From Eudorina sp. 2006-703-Eu-15 (taxonomy: Eukaryota > Chlorophyta > Chlorophyceae > Chlamydomonadales > Volvocaceae), in NCBI GenBank assembly GCA_003117195.1, contig BDSI01000044.1:689039-753038 (forward strand): 64,000 nucleotides of DNA, written 5' to 3'. Below the pieces are notes generated by a model. It worked only from the letters and a program-made list of their open reading frames with translations, was not told the origin of the DNA and did not search any database. Positions 11,301 through 23,419 of the stretch are shown in pieces. Made by a program: the position numbers and the translations under genes. Position 1 is the stretch's first letter. The number at the start of each line of letters is the position of its first letter.

Positions 11301-13945
11301 GCGCGCTGCGGCTGCGGCCTCCGCTCCGGTGACGCCGGCAGCGCCGGCGAGACCGCGCCCAGGATGCTGGCGACCAGGTCGTCCCCCAGGGGGGTGGCCA
11401 GGGTCTCGCGGGCGGACACGAAGGACTCGTTGCGATCCGCCATGGACAGCGCCGGCGCCAGCTGCAGCTGAAGGGAGAGCTGTGCGGGCAGGGAATGGAG
11501 TACGGGGAGTGGAGTGCAAGGAGTGGAGTACAGGGAGTGGAGTGTAAGGGGGTGTAGGGAGCTTGGGAGGCAGGGGCCTCGACCGCTGGGGTCATGCGCG
11601 AGACACGCAGAAGCCGGGTACCTGGATTGCGGCACACCGTCGGAATGGTATGTCGGGGGATCGCACATCTAGGGAAGCCGGGCCAGAGACAGGAGACGCA
11701 AGGGAGGGACGGGCTCGTTGCGGTCCGACGCGTGCGGGCGGTGACAGACCCTCGGCAGGGGCAGCTACGGCCACGGCCGAGGACTGCCGTTGGGCCACCC
11801 GGGAGGGACGGCAGGGACAGCAAGCCTTGGGTCACCCGGCTGCTGTGCGCCAGAGGGCGGGGTGTCGCAGGACAGCGTCGTCTGGCAGGGCTGCTCTCGA
11901 CCCCCGCCACAGCGATCCCAAACGACCAGCTCCTCTGCACTGACCCAGAGGCCGGGGTGATCCCATCCCGTCCCGTGGTCGAGCCACATCAACTGCCCAG
12001 AAACGAGAGTGAGCCTGCGCTTCCTTCGCGCGCCGGCAGGGCCTTCCTGCTGCCGCCTCTCCCCCCCCCGTTCGTTACCCCTCGCCGCCCTCACTTGGGA
12101 ATACCCCGGATGGGAAGCCCTGTTACTGTAAGCACGGGTAGGCCACGCCACTGCGCCTTCATCAGCAGACCAGCAACAGGGACGGGACCCATCAGCGCGC
12201 GCGCGGGCGTCGCCGCCGTACCTTAGTACCCGGGCCGTTTGATGGCGGCTCGTCAGCAGCTGCTGCTGCAGCCGTAGCTGTGCCCGGTGCCACCGCCGCC
12301 TGCGCAGTGTCCGTGCCGGGCTGCGCCTGGGCCTCACCGGCACCGGCCCCCAGCGCCGCAAGGGGCACCCGGAGCCCGCGAGAGCTGCCGCCGGTGCCTG
12401 CAAACACGCGCGGAGGGCAACTGCTGCGATCGGCAGGACGGACGAGAGTTCGCGCCCCGGTCAAGGCAAGGCACCACAGGCAAGGCAGTGAAATGCCGTG
12501 CCACGGATTGCTCGATGTGCGGTCCCCGCTCTGTGCGCGGGCGCGGGGCGGGGGCATGCCCGTCAGGATCCAGCGAGGCACGGCAGCGCCCTTGTATGCA
12601 GACGGGTTCCACCGAGCCGTGCGGACGGCGGCCTGGACCTGAACCCGCCAGGCCTTGCAGAACAGCCTGACCTGAATTCTGCGTGACATCTCCTTCAACT
12701 GCTGGGTTGTCTTGCGGAGAAGAGGGGACTAGAGTCGAGTGGCAGCTGGTGAGGGAGGCACGGTGAAAGGCCCCATGGCCGCAACCCGGGTCCGGGACCC
12801 GATGCTCACCCGCGGAGCTCCTGCCGGAACCCCGTCTTGCGTCCTTCATGCCGTCGATCCGCTGCCGTACTGCGGACAGCGTCGCGCCCGCCTCACTGCC
12901 ATCCGCAGGTGGCTCGTCCGCGCCGCTCGAGTACCCGCTCGGAGGGGACATCATCCCCGCCAGCAACGCTTCCTGTTCATCGTCATCGCCCCCTGGAGAA
13001 CAACGCAACGGCCATGCGATGCATGTTTCGATGAAGATCAGAGAAGTGGGCTCCAGCTGCGCTGGTGTACCAGGCCGGTCGGCTGACTGACTCCTGCCAT
13101 CGGTAGGATGCCAATACAGGGTTGCATAGCTTGCGGGCGTATGAGAATCGTGGCAGCCAAAAGCAAGACGGATGTAGGAAACGGGGAGAGCTGGTGAGGG
13201 GGGGGCATGGTGGCGTTCCGTGAGCAGAATCTGTGTTGACGTCAACGTCAACATAAAAAGAAAACCCGTCACACCCCCGCCCCTCATATCCCTTGAATTA
13301 CACATACCTTCCCTGATGTCCTGGGTTTCGGTGGCGAAGTATGCCTGACCATACATGCCAATGTGCATTCCGAACGGAGCCAGTTGGTCTGCGATCCAAC
13401 GGCGCCATCACAAAGTTAGGGGCTTCTGTAGTGACAACAGTTCTATGTCCGGTAATCCCTCACCGTTGATGTAGAGTTTGACGTTGCGCTCGCGTGTGCG
13501 AAGGGCTGTGTACTTGCCGAACCGGACTGCGATTCAGGCAAGCACAACCCATTATTTGCAAGTCAACCACGAACAGCGCCTTGTTACACCAAAGCAGACC
13601 TCGAACGCACCATAAAAGGGAGTTGCCTTCCGGCTTCCATCTGGTTGCTCAACGACCAGTATATCGACAGCACCAGCGATGTGCGGCGTAATGTTATTAA
13701 CCGCAGTGAGAACAGCGCTGCCACCGTAAACCACACCACTCTGCACTTATCGCAAGGGTTTGGGGTGCGTCCAGCATGAAAACGCCTAGTCCACGGCAAG
13801 CGGAGCAGCTGCTCCTACGCAATCTTCAATATCGCTGAGGCACCATAGGTGCAAAGCTTGCCTTCAGAGCGTTAGACACGCGAGAGGAGGTGCGGGGCTT
13901 TGTGCCCGCAGCAGCAGCTGCAGCTTCCTTCGCTGGCTGAGCCAT
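5328..13945 (-). CDS. PAH1: lipin-type phosphatidate phosphatase (PAH)
   Basis: Mg-dependent phosphatidate phosphatase converts phosphatidate to diacylglycerol at ER and nuclear membranes. Eleven exons keep phase: 13945-13862, 13740-13611, 13526-13464, 13388-13308, 12992-12810, 12397-12222, 11467-8598, 8457-8268, 7876-7737, 7436-7301 and 6890-5328, giving about 1,871 residues. The N-LIP domain spans residues 20-120 (AVDILVVEQPDG, PFYVRFGKY). The lipin-mid-like part lies near 905-965. The LNS2 catalytic domain starts near 1197 with the DxDxT motif DIDGT at D1219/D1221, followed by IMYLSSRSISQANITRDF and FYGGFGNR. Exon 7 is one 2.9 kb Gln/Pro/Ala-rich block with a His-rich tract. The last 520 residues are low complexity. 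Plant PAHs are roughly half this length (family knowledge). Intron 1 would use a GC donor, so the first exon is the least certain part. Confidence 0.93.
7205..7290 (-). repeat. intronic dispersed TG/AC-core repeat, lipin copy
   Basis: Two cores sit in AC/TG microsatellite within lipin intron 10. Read on the minus strand, one is GTGTGTTTAATTAGAAGCCC continuing CACCCATAACC. The other is GTGTGTTTAGACAAAGAACC continuing CGCC. The AGAAGCCCACCCATAAC core recurs at 32176 and 59962. Confidence 0.75.
9640..9760 (-). other. His-rich coding tract in lipin exon 7
   Basis: Within the lipin frame this segment encodes five consecutive His, then HHYHYPHGHGHLYGDAHGHG and further HG dipeptides, roughly residues 809-849. 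It lies between the N-LIP and lipin-mid regions, in otherwise low-complexity sequence. Such tracts can bind divalent metals; that is an inference here. Confidence 0.85.
13235..13252. promoter_or_regulatory. CRE-like palindrome in lipin intron 4
   Basis: GTTGACGTCAAC is a perfect 12-base palindrome containing TGACGTCA, followed directly by another GTCAAC. TGACGTCA is the classical bZIP (CREB/ATF) site. Only the sequence match is seen; function is not shown. Confidence 0.35.
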
Positions 13946-14347
13946 GCGACGATGCAACAACTGGCGATCTTGTCAGTTGAATAACTTTAAAACAAGCTTG
14001 ATTTCATGATGCTATGCAAAGCTGGCACAACCTATCCTTGTTGCCACGTAGGCAAGCAGAAGGGTCCTCAATGAATATCATGGCACAACAATGTATGTCT
14101 GTAGTGCACTTTTTACAAGTAATGAAGATAGCAAGAGTTACGGGCAAACTTAAGGTCTGCACCGGATATACGGGCATCCCGCACACTCGTTGGCATCATG
14201 CAATCCCGCTCCAGACGCCGTCCGAAGATTGGTCATTAAGAACCATCACATTCACACAGGACCTTGCGATACTTCCTGGAACAAAAGCTCAAATGTGTCA
14301 TACGAATGGCAGGTACTGACCCAGTCGAGTCTCACTGGAGGTGTGGA
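13946..14347. other. gap between lipin start and RIC1 stop
   Basis: This holds the lipin 5' UTR and promoter together with the RIC1 3' UTR, since both genes run on the minus strand. A TGTAA poly(A) signal for RIC1 is seen at 14113-14117. No clear TATA box was found. Confidence 0.6.
14113..14117 (-). terminator. probable RIC1 poly(A) signal TGTAA
   Basis: TGTAA on the minus strand, about 230 bases after the RIC1 stop. TGTAA is the usual poly(A) signal of volvocine nuclear genes. Confidence 0.5.
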
Positions 14348-17300
14348 CTATCCGCGCGGAATGCTCACCTCCGCTGCACGAGGCCCTGGAATTCCTGCTA
14401 CCCTCGGTGTGCTCTGCTGCGACACCTCCTCGATCTCTGTGCTAACCCTCGAAATCGACAACGCCCGGAGCTCCACACGCCCAGCCGACACGTATGCCCC
14501 CTCCGTGCCGCTCCCGTCATCCTCCGCTCGCCCACTGGGCCCCCCTGCCCCCGTCGCCGCCCCCTGCCCTCCTGCCGCTGCCCTCCCCGGCTCGGGGCCC
14601 TTGCCGGTGGCCTCCACTCCCTCCGTGAGCACCTCCACAATCTCCCACAGGTACGACAGAGACGTGTCGGAGTGCAGCATCTGTGCAAACTCCGCCCACA
14701 CCTCCGGCTGTTCCCGCTTGAAGGCCGTCACCGTCGTCGCGTCAACCAGCACCACCGCCATCGACACCGTCCAGGCGACTGCGCCAACCTCCCGGCACAG
14801 CGACTCCACCGACACCGCGCACATCTCCACCTCTTCGCCGCTCCAGACTGGCAGCTCCGAAACCGCGCGCGCGAGCGACTGCAGCAACTCCCGCGCCGAG
14901 TGCGCCGCACAGCCGCGCGCAGCGTACGGCGAGTCGCGGTACTGCTTCATGAGCCCCGCCAGCCCGCCCGGCAGGAAGCTGCTCGCGTTCACCAGCTGTC
15001 CTAGAGCCGCAAGGTGCCCAGATTCCAGGAGCCTCCAGGCGTGTTCCGCAACCAGCTTGCATGCAGCCTTAGAATTCGCGCCGCTCCCTGAGGCGCCTGA
15101 CGCGGCCCCCATGAGCATCTGCGCAAGCGCCGGGCTGCTCGGCGATACCAGGTTGCTCGCACGCGATGGGCTGTTGGGCGGCAAGCTGAACAGCGCGGCC
15201 GCGTTGTGCTGCGCGGTGGCCGCGGCAACCGGCGCCGCTGCGGGCGGAGCACCCTCCGGGTCATGGGCCGTGGCCAGCTGCTGCTGGACCGCGCCAGTGC
15301 TCTGCACCTGCTGCTGCGGCTCCCCTTGCCCGACCTGCCGGCCTTCATCCGAAGCTGTGTCCGCGCTGTATCCCAGCAGCCAGCCCAGCCACGTGCGGCC
15401 ACCGCCGGCGCCAGCGCCACCGGCACCTGCGTCCGCCTCCTCGGGCGCTGAGGTGGAAGGTTTGTAAGCGGACGGCTCGCTGGCCCTGGCGGCCGGCTGC
15501 TGCTGCTGCGGCTGCTGCTGTTGTGCCGACATGGCGGGCGGCTCCGAAGCGCGTCCGCTCGCGCCAGCGCTCTCCTTCGCCACGGACGGCTCTGCAACAG
15601 CAAGCGCACGTGCGGAACAAGATACCCGCGGGAAAGCGTGAACGTCGGCATCCCATCTCGCGGCTTAAGCGCAGCCGCCACAAGGTCAACACAATACGTG
15701 CGCACAACACATGCCATTATGCGTCCGCAGCGACAAAGACCGTCTACACCTCCCTGCCCAGTTCTGGGCTTGTTCTTTGCAAGCAAGCCCCCGTGGCATC
15801 ACCTGGTGACAGCACCCGCGCGACCTCGCCGTCCTGGTCCACAGGCGGCACCACGAAGCGCAGCAGCTCGCAGCACAGCGGGTACTGGCCCCGCAGCAGC
15901 GAGCTGCGCATGAGCCGAAGCGCCTGCTCCTGGGCCGCGGAAGCTCCCTCCAGCCTGGACCGGCAGACATCAGCATTAACATCGGCAAACACCGAGGAGA
16001 TGCCGGGGAGAGCAGGTAGGGTAGAAATCGACGCACGAACAGCATTAGCTCAGCAGCTGCGCTGAGGCAAACAGCCAAGTCCACGCAGCTGCACACATCC
16101 GAAACGCATGCATTCACAGCTTGTTGTATGCGCGCGAGGTGCGCTGCGGACGCACCTAGCGTGTGGTTGCAAACGGCCCCGACGAATGCCATGCGCAGTG
16201 CCCATCAGTGCGAAGGTGGTTTGCAGTCAACGCAGGGGCTGTCACCCCTTACCTGTCTATGATGAGCAGGAAGCAGGCCGCGCTGGCCAGCTCCCCCGCG
16301 TCCACCAGGCCGTCCAGAAGCTTGCTGGGGCTGCCCACGGCGTCGAACAGAGGCGGCCACAGGGCTGCGTCCGTCTTGCGGGCAACGCTGACCACCACCT
16401 CCGCGAACAGGTTGGGGAAGTAGCGCACCAGCCGGGCGGCGTCCGCCAGTAGCGACTGTACACGAGGGCAGGGCGTCCAATGTAGCACCAATCGAACGGC
16501 AAAAAGTCAGGAGACGGGTTCCTACGCCGCTCCAGCGGAACTCGTCCTTTCGCAGCTAATCGCGCGCTTCGGCCGGGACTTGCTGTCCCAAGCGTGCAGC
16601 CCACTAAGGCGTGTGTTACTCGCTCTACGCAGAGACGAGGCCCCGGCACTACCCCACAACAGTCGCGCCGCCTGAAGGAAAGCGTCTTCACGCGCCGCGC
16701 TACTATCCTCACCGGCTGCGGCTGCTGTGGCTGCTTCAGGGATGGTTGGGGCACCAGCAGCTGCGTGTCCCCAGATTCCGATGCCGGCGCCGGCCCGGGC
16801 GCACGCTTGGCGCCGGGGGCTGCGGGGCGCGTCAGCGCCGGCTTGTTGGTCTCAATTTCCAGCGCTGTGAAGAGCAGCCACTCCAGGGAGCGCGCGAAAT
16901 GGGGCCCCCGAGCGTGGCGGCGCGCCAGCGACACAGCCTCCTGGAACGCGCCCCGCTGCAACAGCCTGCTCATTCAGGAGAGGGGTGATGTCGGTTATGT
17001 CAACTATTGCTCATTAGGTAACTTCTCGCGGGTTAGTTGTTTATTGATTGACTGACAACAGGGGTGATGTCGGCAGACACGAAGGCAGGAGGCGTGAGGT
17101 CCCGCCAAACTCAATATGCAGGACGTGTCCGAGACCCGCGGGCGTTCCACCCCTGACCTGCGAACCGGGCAACTGTATCGCTCCATGTCGCACGGCCAAC
17201 TGGGTTACAGCCAGAAAGCCCCGTGCTCCCTGGGAGCGCTCCCCAGCAAGGCATGCACCACTGCCTGAGCACTACGCGCAAAACCTGCCCCGCGGCCGTT

Positions 17301-20300
17301 TTGGGGGGGTTACAGGTAGGCTCTTGGCCCCTCGCCCTCTCCAACGCCCACCCCTGACACCGACGCTGTTCCAACCGGCACCTCCCCACCTTCGTAGAAG
17401 GCACGGCAGTACGGGCTGCGATTCCGGGATGGGATGGAAGCAGGGCAGCTGAGCAGCGGTCACCATGGCCACGCCACCAACGTTTGTGCCCCCAGCCGGC
17501 AGCCCAGCGTTGCCGCGCACGATTCGCTGCGTAATGCCTACAATGGCGTCATCGGCTAGCGAGATGCCCACAGGGTACACCTCCTGAGGAGGCAGTCGCA
17601 CATTCGAAGGGAAGCGAGGGCGCAGCGATCGTCTCAGAGAATCGGATGACAGCAGAGCGTCCACGTCGCACACCCTGACCACGACGGTTGCTGTTAAGGG
17701 TGTTGAAACGATGCTGAAAAAAGGACGTAAACTGGAACCCCGATTCGGCGGACCAGTCATGAGCCCAACAAGACCTACGAGGGGAACGCCTAGGTACAGT
17801 GCAGCACCGAATGTCAAGTCCTAGACCATTGGTCGGTTACCAACTTGTACCTGCATGTACAAGTGAGCCTTCATCGTCGGCTGATACTACGCGCGTTCTG
17901 GAGACCCCTAAGGGCCCATCCCCCACGTGACACGCCGGCACGGTTCGCAGGGCCCACCTGGTCAAACTCCAGCTCTATGTCGTGTCCCTCCTTCGACGCC
18001 ATGCTCGGCACAGACGCCGCGCCGAGCGACGACGGGAAACACAATTGCATGCCAGCCGGGCCGTACAACCACCACGGCATCTCCACATCTAGCGTCGCAG
18101 CGGAGTGCGGCCCCGCAACCGCTGTGCCCTCCGCCGTCGCCGCCGCTGCACCGCTGCGGCTGCCTTCCGCGTCGCTTGCTGCCTCAGACGAGCTGCCCGT
18201 TGCGTTGGCCGCCCCGCGGCCCGGCGCCGGCAGACCCGGCGGAACGTCCGGTGACCAGCCAGCGCTCCCAGCCCACGCGCCGCTCATGCTGCTGGCCGAC
18301 GCCTCTGTCTGGCAGGTGATCGTGTCGCTCAGCCAGAAGGCCTCAATCTCCGTCGCCAGCGCCAATTCCGAGCCCTTCTCCAGGTCAAGCACGCTCAGCA
18401 TACCGCCCCAGCGAAGCAGCACGCACTGTCGTGGTGCCGCCGCTGAGGACGTCACAGCGCCGCCGCCCGCCGCGGCCGCGGCGGCGGCCGCGGCAGCCGC
18501 ACCGACGGCTCCAGGCGATAGCGGCACCAAGGCCACGTCGGATAGGTACCGACCCACATCGAACATGGATATCTCCCGCAGCATAGTGATGGTGGCCCGG
18601 GGAGTGCCGGTGGGAGAAAGATCGCCCTGCAGGTTGACCTCCAGCAGCGTGATCTCGAGCGGCTCCGACGCGAGCAGGATGTGTGAGCCCAAGCAGTCCA
18701 TGGCGATGGGCGGCTGCTGCAGCGGGTACCTGTCGGCCGGGGAATTTCACAGCATTACAGGCACATTGGATTTCAAGATGCGCCGACCCCCGGCTGCTCC
18801 TCTGGTCCTGGAGTTTCCTTTCTGCATGGGTGCTGCGCGGGTTTCTGGTGCGCCTGCGCCTTGCCAACGTAAATCCGTGTACAGCGGCGCAAGACGGATC
18901 GCCGTGCATGGTAAACCAGTACATGGGGCAAAATTGAGAAAAAGAAATAAAGCCGAAGAACGGACCGGGGCATGGAATGTGCTCCTCGTGGCGTATGCTC
19001 CTCCCCAGCCTCACCTGGCTAGGAGGGACGTGAGATCCAGGTGGTAGCGCGGAAGTAGAAGCAGCTCGTTACCGAGGACGACACCCGTCGCTGCCGCTCC
19101 CCCGCCGCCTACCCCAATGCCTCCGGCCGGTTGCGACGTTGGCTGCGCGGCGTCATTTGGATCCGGGCCCGAGCACGCTACGAGCACGCCCGAGCTGAGC
19201 CAGCCAAGCGCCCGGCAGCTGATCTGCCGCTCCTGGCTGATGTCCCCGAACAATCGCCACCTGGAGCGATAAAAAAAGCGGCAGACATTCAGACCTCCAC
19301 CTTTGTGACCCAGATTTGTCCATGCCTAAACACATGGCTGTTTTCACTTTCTGCCCCAACAGAAAGCCAGAGCTTGACCCATAGACCACGCGCCGTACTG
19401 ACGACTCAGTTACGCTAATCCATTGCTAATCCAACGCCAACAGGACTATCCCTGGGCTCTTTCTCGCGGCCTCTGTTGGGTAAGGGCTGCGACGGTGTGT
19501 AGGCGGCGTATCGCGCAGCTGGGATTCGCTAGGCACTCCAGGGTCCGCCCGACCCGCAGCTGTCCGGCCGCACCTCTCCGTCGGTCGGTTATACACGGCC
19601 AGGCCGTTGCGACCCGCGACCGCAATGTCGGTTCCGCTCGCGCTGATGGCCGAGCGCTGCAGCGGCCAGTTGGCCGCCACGTAGCTGTGAGGCACCAGCA
19701 CGTGGGAGACGGTCAGATCCCCGACCTGCGGCGCATCAAGAGGCATCAACGACACGCGTCCGGCATGCGTGAGGATGAGCTGGAACATGTGGCGGACGCG
19801 GTGATGATGGCCGGCATCTGGCGGTCAATACTGTCGCGGCGAGGTCAGAACAGCAGCGACCCAGATCGAAGCGCTGGCACGGGTCATTCCCCGAGGCGCA
19901 CCTGCGGCACCGCCGGCTCCGCCGCGTCACCTGCGGCCCACGGCATCACCCCCATCGCGACCTCGCCGGCCTCCCGGATGAGCAGAAGTCGGTCGTGCGC
20001 CTGAGAAACACCACGGAATGGCGCTGTCAGAACGGACGCATACTTCGTCATTCTCCTCCGGTGCAGTTATAACCGGGCAGCTGTTGGTCGAACCAAACCT
20101 ACACGGACTACGCGACTTTGCTGATGTGTCAGCAGATTTCCTCAGCCCGCGCTGCATGGCCTCCTGCCCTGCCCCAGACATGCCCTGCACTGATATACTA
20201 CCACACACACTACCATGACACACAGCTCGCGGTGGCAAGCGCAAATTCGGTTGCCGACGTGCCTTGCGCGCGCAACGGTGACCTGGGCTGGTCGATGCGG

Positions 20301-23132
20301 GCCACCTGCCGGCGCACCGCTCACCTGCAGCACGTGCACCTCCTCTTCGACCAGGCTGGTGCCCATGCCGCCACGAGCCACTCGGTGGTTACCGGCCAAG
20401 CTGTGCGCAAAAGTCACCTCCGTCAGGCCGCCGCCCGCGCCCGCCATCCCCGCGCCGCCGCCAACCTCCGCCACTTCCAGCTGGTAACCCATGGGGCCCC
20501 AGCACAACGCACTGACCGCCCCATCCAGCGGGACCTGGGGCTGCGGTCCTAGGCTGCTGGACGGCAGCCGTTGGAAACCGTAGCTGATGGATCGGCTGGC
20601 CCAGCTGGGCTGATGACTCATTGCTCGCGAGGCGGCCGAGGGGTAGGTCGAGAGGCCCGGTGGAGGCTGCCGCAGGCTGCACATCAGCCGGCAGCCCGAT
20701 GGCGACCAGACCACCACACCCTGTCCCGCATAGCCCACAGCCAGCGCTCGTCCATCGGGTGACCATTCGACCTGTAGCAGAAGAAGGACATTGAAAGGAG
20801 CAAGGAAGCGGGTCCTCCCCCACATGACGAAATAGGGGCACTTACGGCAAGGCGCCGCGGGATGCAAGTCAAGCGTTGACCGAATTGAAGACGCACTGCA
20901 CTTTGTTCAGGCTGCGTGTGCCAAGAATGTTGTTGCGTCGCGCCAACGAATCGCGCTTCCAGCCCTAACAACAGCCTGATTCCAACACCCCTGAACATGA
21001 CCTGCAGCGTCGGCATCCCCGTTGGCAGGAATGGGCCCCAAAATGCTCGCCGCGATTACCTGCGAGACTGGACCGGTCTGCTGCGGCTTGTGGCCCCAGT
21101 TCTCCAGCGAGAGGATGCGGACAGGAGGCTCCCACGCCGCACCATCAGCTGCGCCCGACGGCACGCCTGCACTGCCCGAAAAGCCAACCTCGGGACCGCC
21201 TCCAGCGCCCACTCCACTGCCATGTAACCTACGTGAGATTGCAGACACGATGGAATGGAGACCGGAGCACCCTAAAGTCCCAACGTATGCAACGCCGTAT
21301 AACCCATTCACGTGGACAAAAGATCAGGGGGCACATGGGACTGCAGAGGAAATGCGGCCCAAGTATTTTTGTCTTGAGGCTCAACCTCGTCTTGTCGCGG
21401 GGCATGCTGGGAAGGAAATGCCCTAACAACCGTGTTTCCCTTAGAAGGCAACCCTTGAGATCTGGCCTCACCAACAGGAAGCAGGGAACCCCTTGGCAGC
21501 TAGTGCCGCATTACGCACGCGGATGTCCACCAGCCAATGGTTGAAGGTCGGATCGCCACCCAACCCATCCACCCACCTGTACAACTCCACGTCGCCGTTT
21601 TCCCGGCCCACAGCTATCAGCTGCGCGCGGGCGCCAACCTGCGCGCACACTGCTTGCTTCTCCGGACCGCACAGCCACCGTCCAAAGCACATCTCCGGCA
21701 ATGGGCTGAGTCCGCTCGGTGACGTACTGCACACCGCGCAAGCGCCGTCCGCCAGCACCATGACCACCTGCTTGCTGTGCTCGCAGTAGCTCATCTGCAC
21801 AATCGCTCGGGAGATGAGAGCTGTCGAGGGGGCGCCATAACTCTGTCCGTTGACGGCCGCGGCGCTCGGCCAAGCCGCTGCCGCGCTCGCGAACGCACTG
21901 TTGCTGCCGCCGCCAGAGCTCCTCCCTGGCTGTGCAGCGCCGAGGGCTGCCGCGGTCCCCGGGTTCTGCTCGGCCCTTGCTGCTGCCTCGCGCTCCCCTG
22001 CGCCCGCTGAGTCCGCAACGCCCAGCTGTCCGAGGTCCGTCACGTCGTCGAGAGGGTACGCCACCTCCTTCATCTGCAGTAATGCAGGTGCAAGGGCGCC
22101 CAAATGAAGGTGTGCGATGCAGGTGTGTGGGCGCTCGAGTGAAGGTTCGAAGGGGAGGGCTTGAGGAAGAGGGCATGTGAGGTGCAATAAGAAGTTGGTC
22201 AGGGACGATGCTGTCGATTGAGACCCCTGAGCTGATGCCGCCGGACGTGCCGGCAGGTCAGCAACAGGCACGACTAACAAGCATTTAGTGCCGCCCTCTC
22301 AAAGGCGATGCAGCGATATCAGCGATCATTTCACTATCGGGGACACTGGCTTACTGCCACAGGTGTTCCAGGGTTGCACGGTTGGGAATGATGTAGGGGG
22401 GTGTCTTGCTACTAAAGCGGGCCGCCCTTCCGCCTGCCACTGACCAGCCACCCGGCATATAGTGAAAAGGACCAGAATCCAACACCAGCCAAGCTATATC
22501 ACCTTTCCACTCCAAGACAGCGATGCCACGGTGCCATCGGCAAAACCGACGAGCAGTAGTCGGCCGTCCCCGGTGATAGAAAGTGCACGCGTTTCGCTGT
22601 CCATACGGATACTGCTCTTCAGGTAAATGTCTGCCTTTTGCACATCCTTCAGAGCTATGTTGCAAGACGAGTGCAACAGGTTGTCCTTCCACAGGTGGAT
22701 CGCGTAAAGGTGTAGGTAGTTCTCCGACGTCTGCGATGCATGATAGTAGCACAATTTCAATTAATTCTTCCAGTCCGTAACAGGCCACTCGGACTGGCAA
22801 AAAGCCGTGATTCACTTGCAGACAAGCTTCGCCCCCACTAAACCTGGCATGTCAGTAGACGGTTCAGGCGAAAGGATACTACGCACCAAAACAGCCAAGG
22901 TGGCCTTGGCAGGCGACCATAGTGCGGCCATATGCATTCCCTCCTGCTTGACATCCTCCTCTGTCCGCACACATTCGCTGAGCTTGATCCGATACAGGCC
23001 TCCTGTCCAGAGTTGTACGCTAGTCCGCGAGACTGCGAATAGGTACTTCTCAGTTGCCTTCAGGTAAATGAAGGTATCGTTGGGCGGGAGGTCTGTAAAG
23101 GCCACTTGGGGCCATCCATATGCAAAATACAT
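14348..23132 (-). CDS. RIC1: RIC1, Rab6/Ypt6 guanine-exchange complex subunit
   Basis: RIC1 with RGP1 activates the Golgi Rab6/Ypt6 GTPase and supports endosome-to-Golgi transport (family knowledge). Fourteen exons keep phase: 23132-22887, 22730-22503, 22073-21515, 21166-21060, 20771-20325, 20000-19902, 19779-19574, 19260-19015, 18729-17958, 17583-17390, 16965-16713, 16455-16253, 15954-15803 and 15591-14348, about 1,651 residues. It opens MYFAYGWPQVAF. The N-terminal beta-propeller part is marked by ENWGHKPQQTGPVSQ, VEWSPDGRALAVGY and VVVWSPSGCRLM. Later come SYVAANWPLQRSAIS and RWRLFGDISQERQISCRALG. The RIC1 domain begins near EVYPVGISL and continues PVLPCLLRRLLQR and HFARSLEWLLFTALEIE. The exon 3/4 junction is the weakest call. 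A good donor (GTGAGC) just before the stop could add a short last exon. Confidence 0.92.
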
Positions 23133-23419
23133 CCTGCTTTCAGCAGTTCGCCGCTAAAACATGTTGTGAAATGCCCTATCAACCCACTCAGTTGCAGGTG
23201 AAGCTTTGCGTGCGAACAGTCGGAGCATTCTCGCAAATCGGTTCCCCAGATACATGTGATATTATTTGTGCCGAACCATTGTATGCATGTTTGCAGTGTA
23301 CCTCTGTGTGAACGACTGTAAGTTGAGAGGTGCCGTGCGGCAACGGAATGCGGGTAACTGCCATGTCACATGAATCATCCAGAAACACTATAGGGAATCT
23401 ATTTCATTTACACATCAAG
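23133..23419. promoter_or_regulatory. shared intergenic region of RIC1 (-) and a methyltransferase (+)
   Basis: 287 bases separate the two divergent start codons, so the region must hold both 5' UTRs and promoters. No clear TATA box was found in either direction. Confidence 0.55.
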
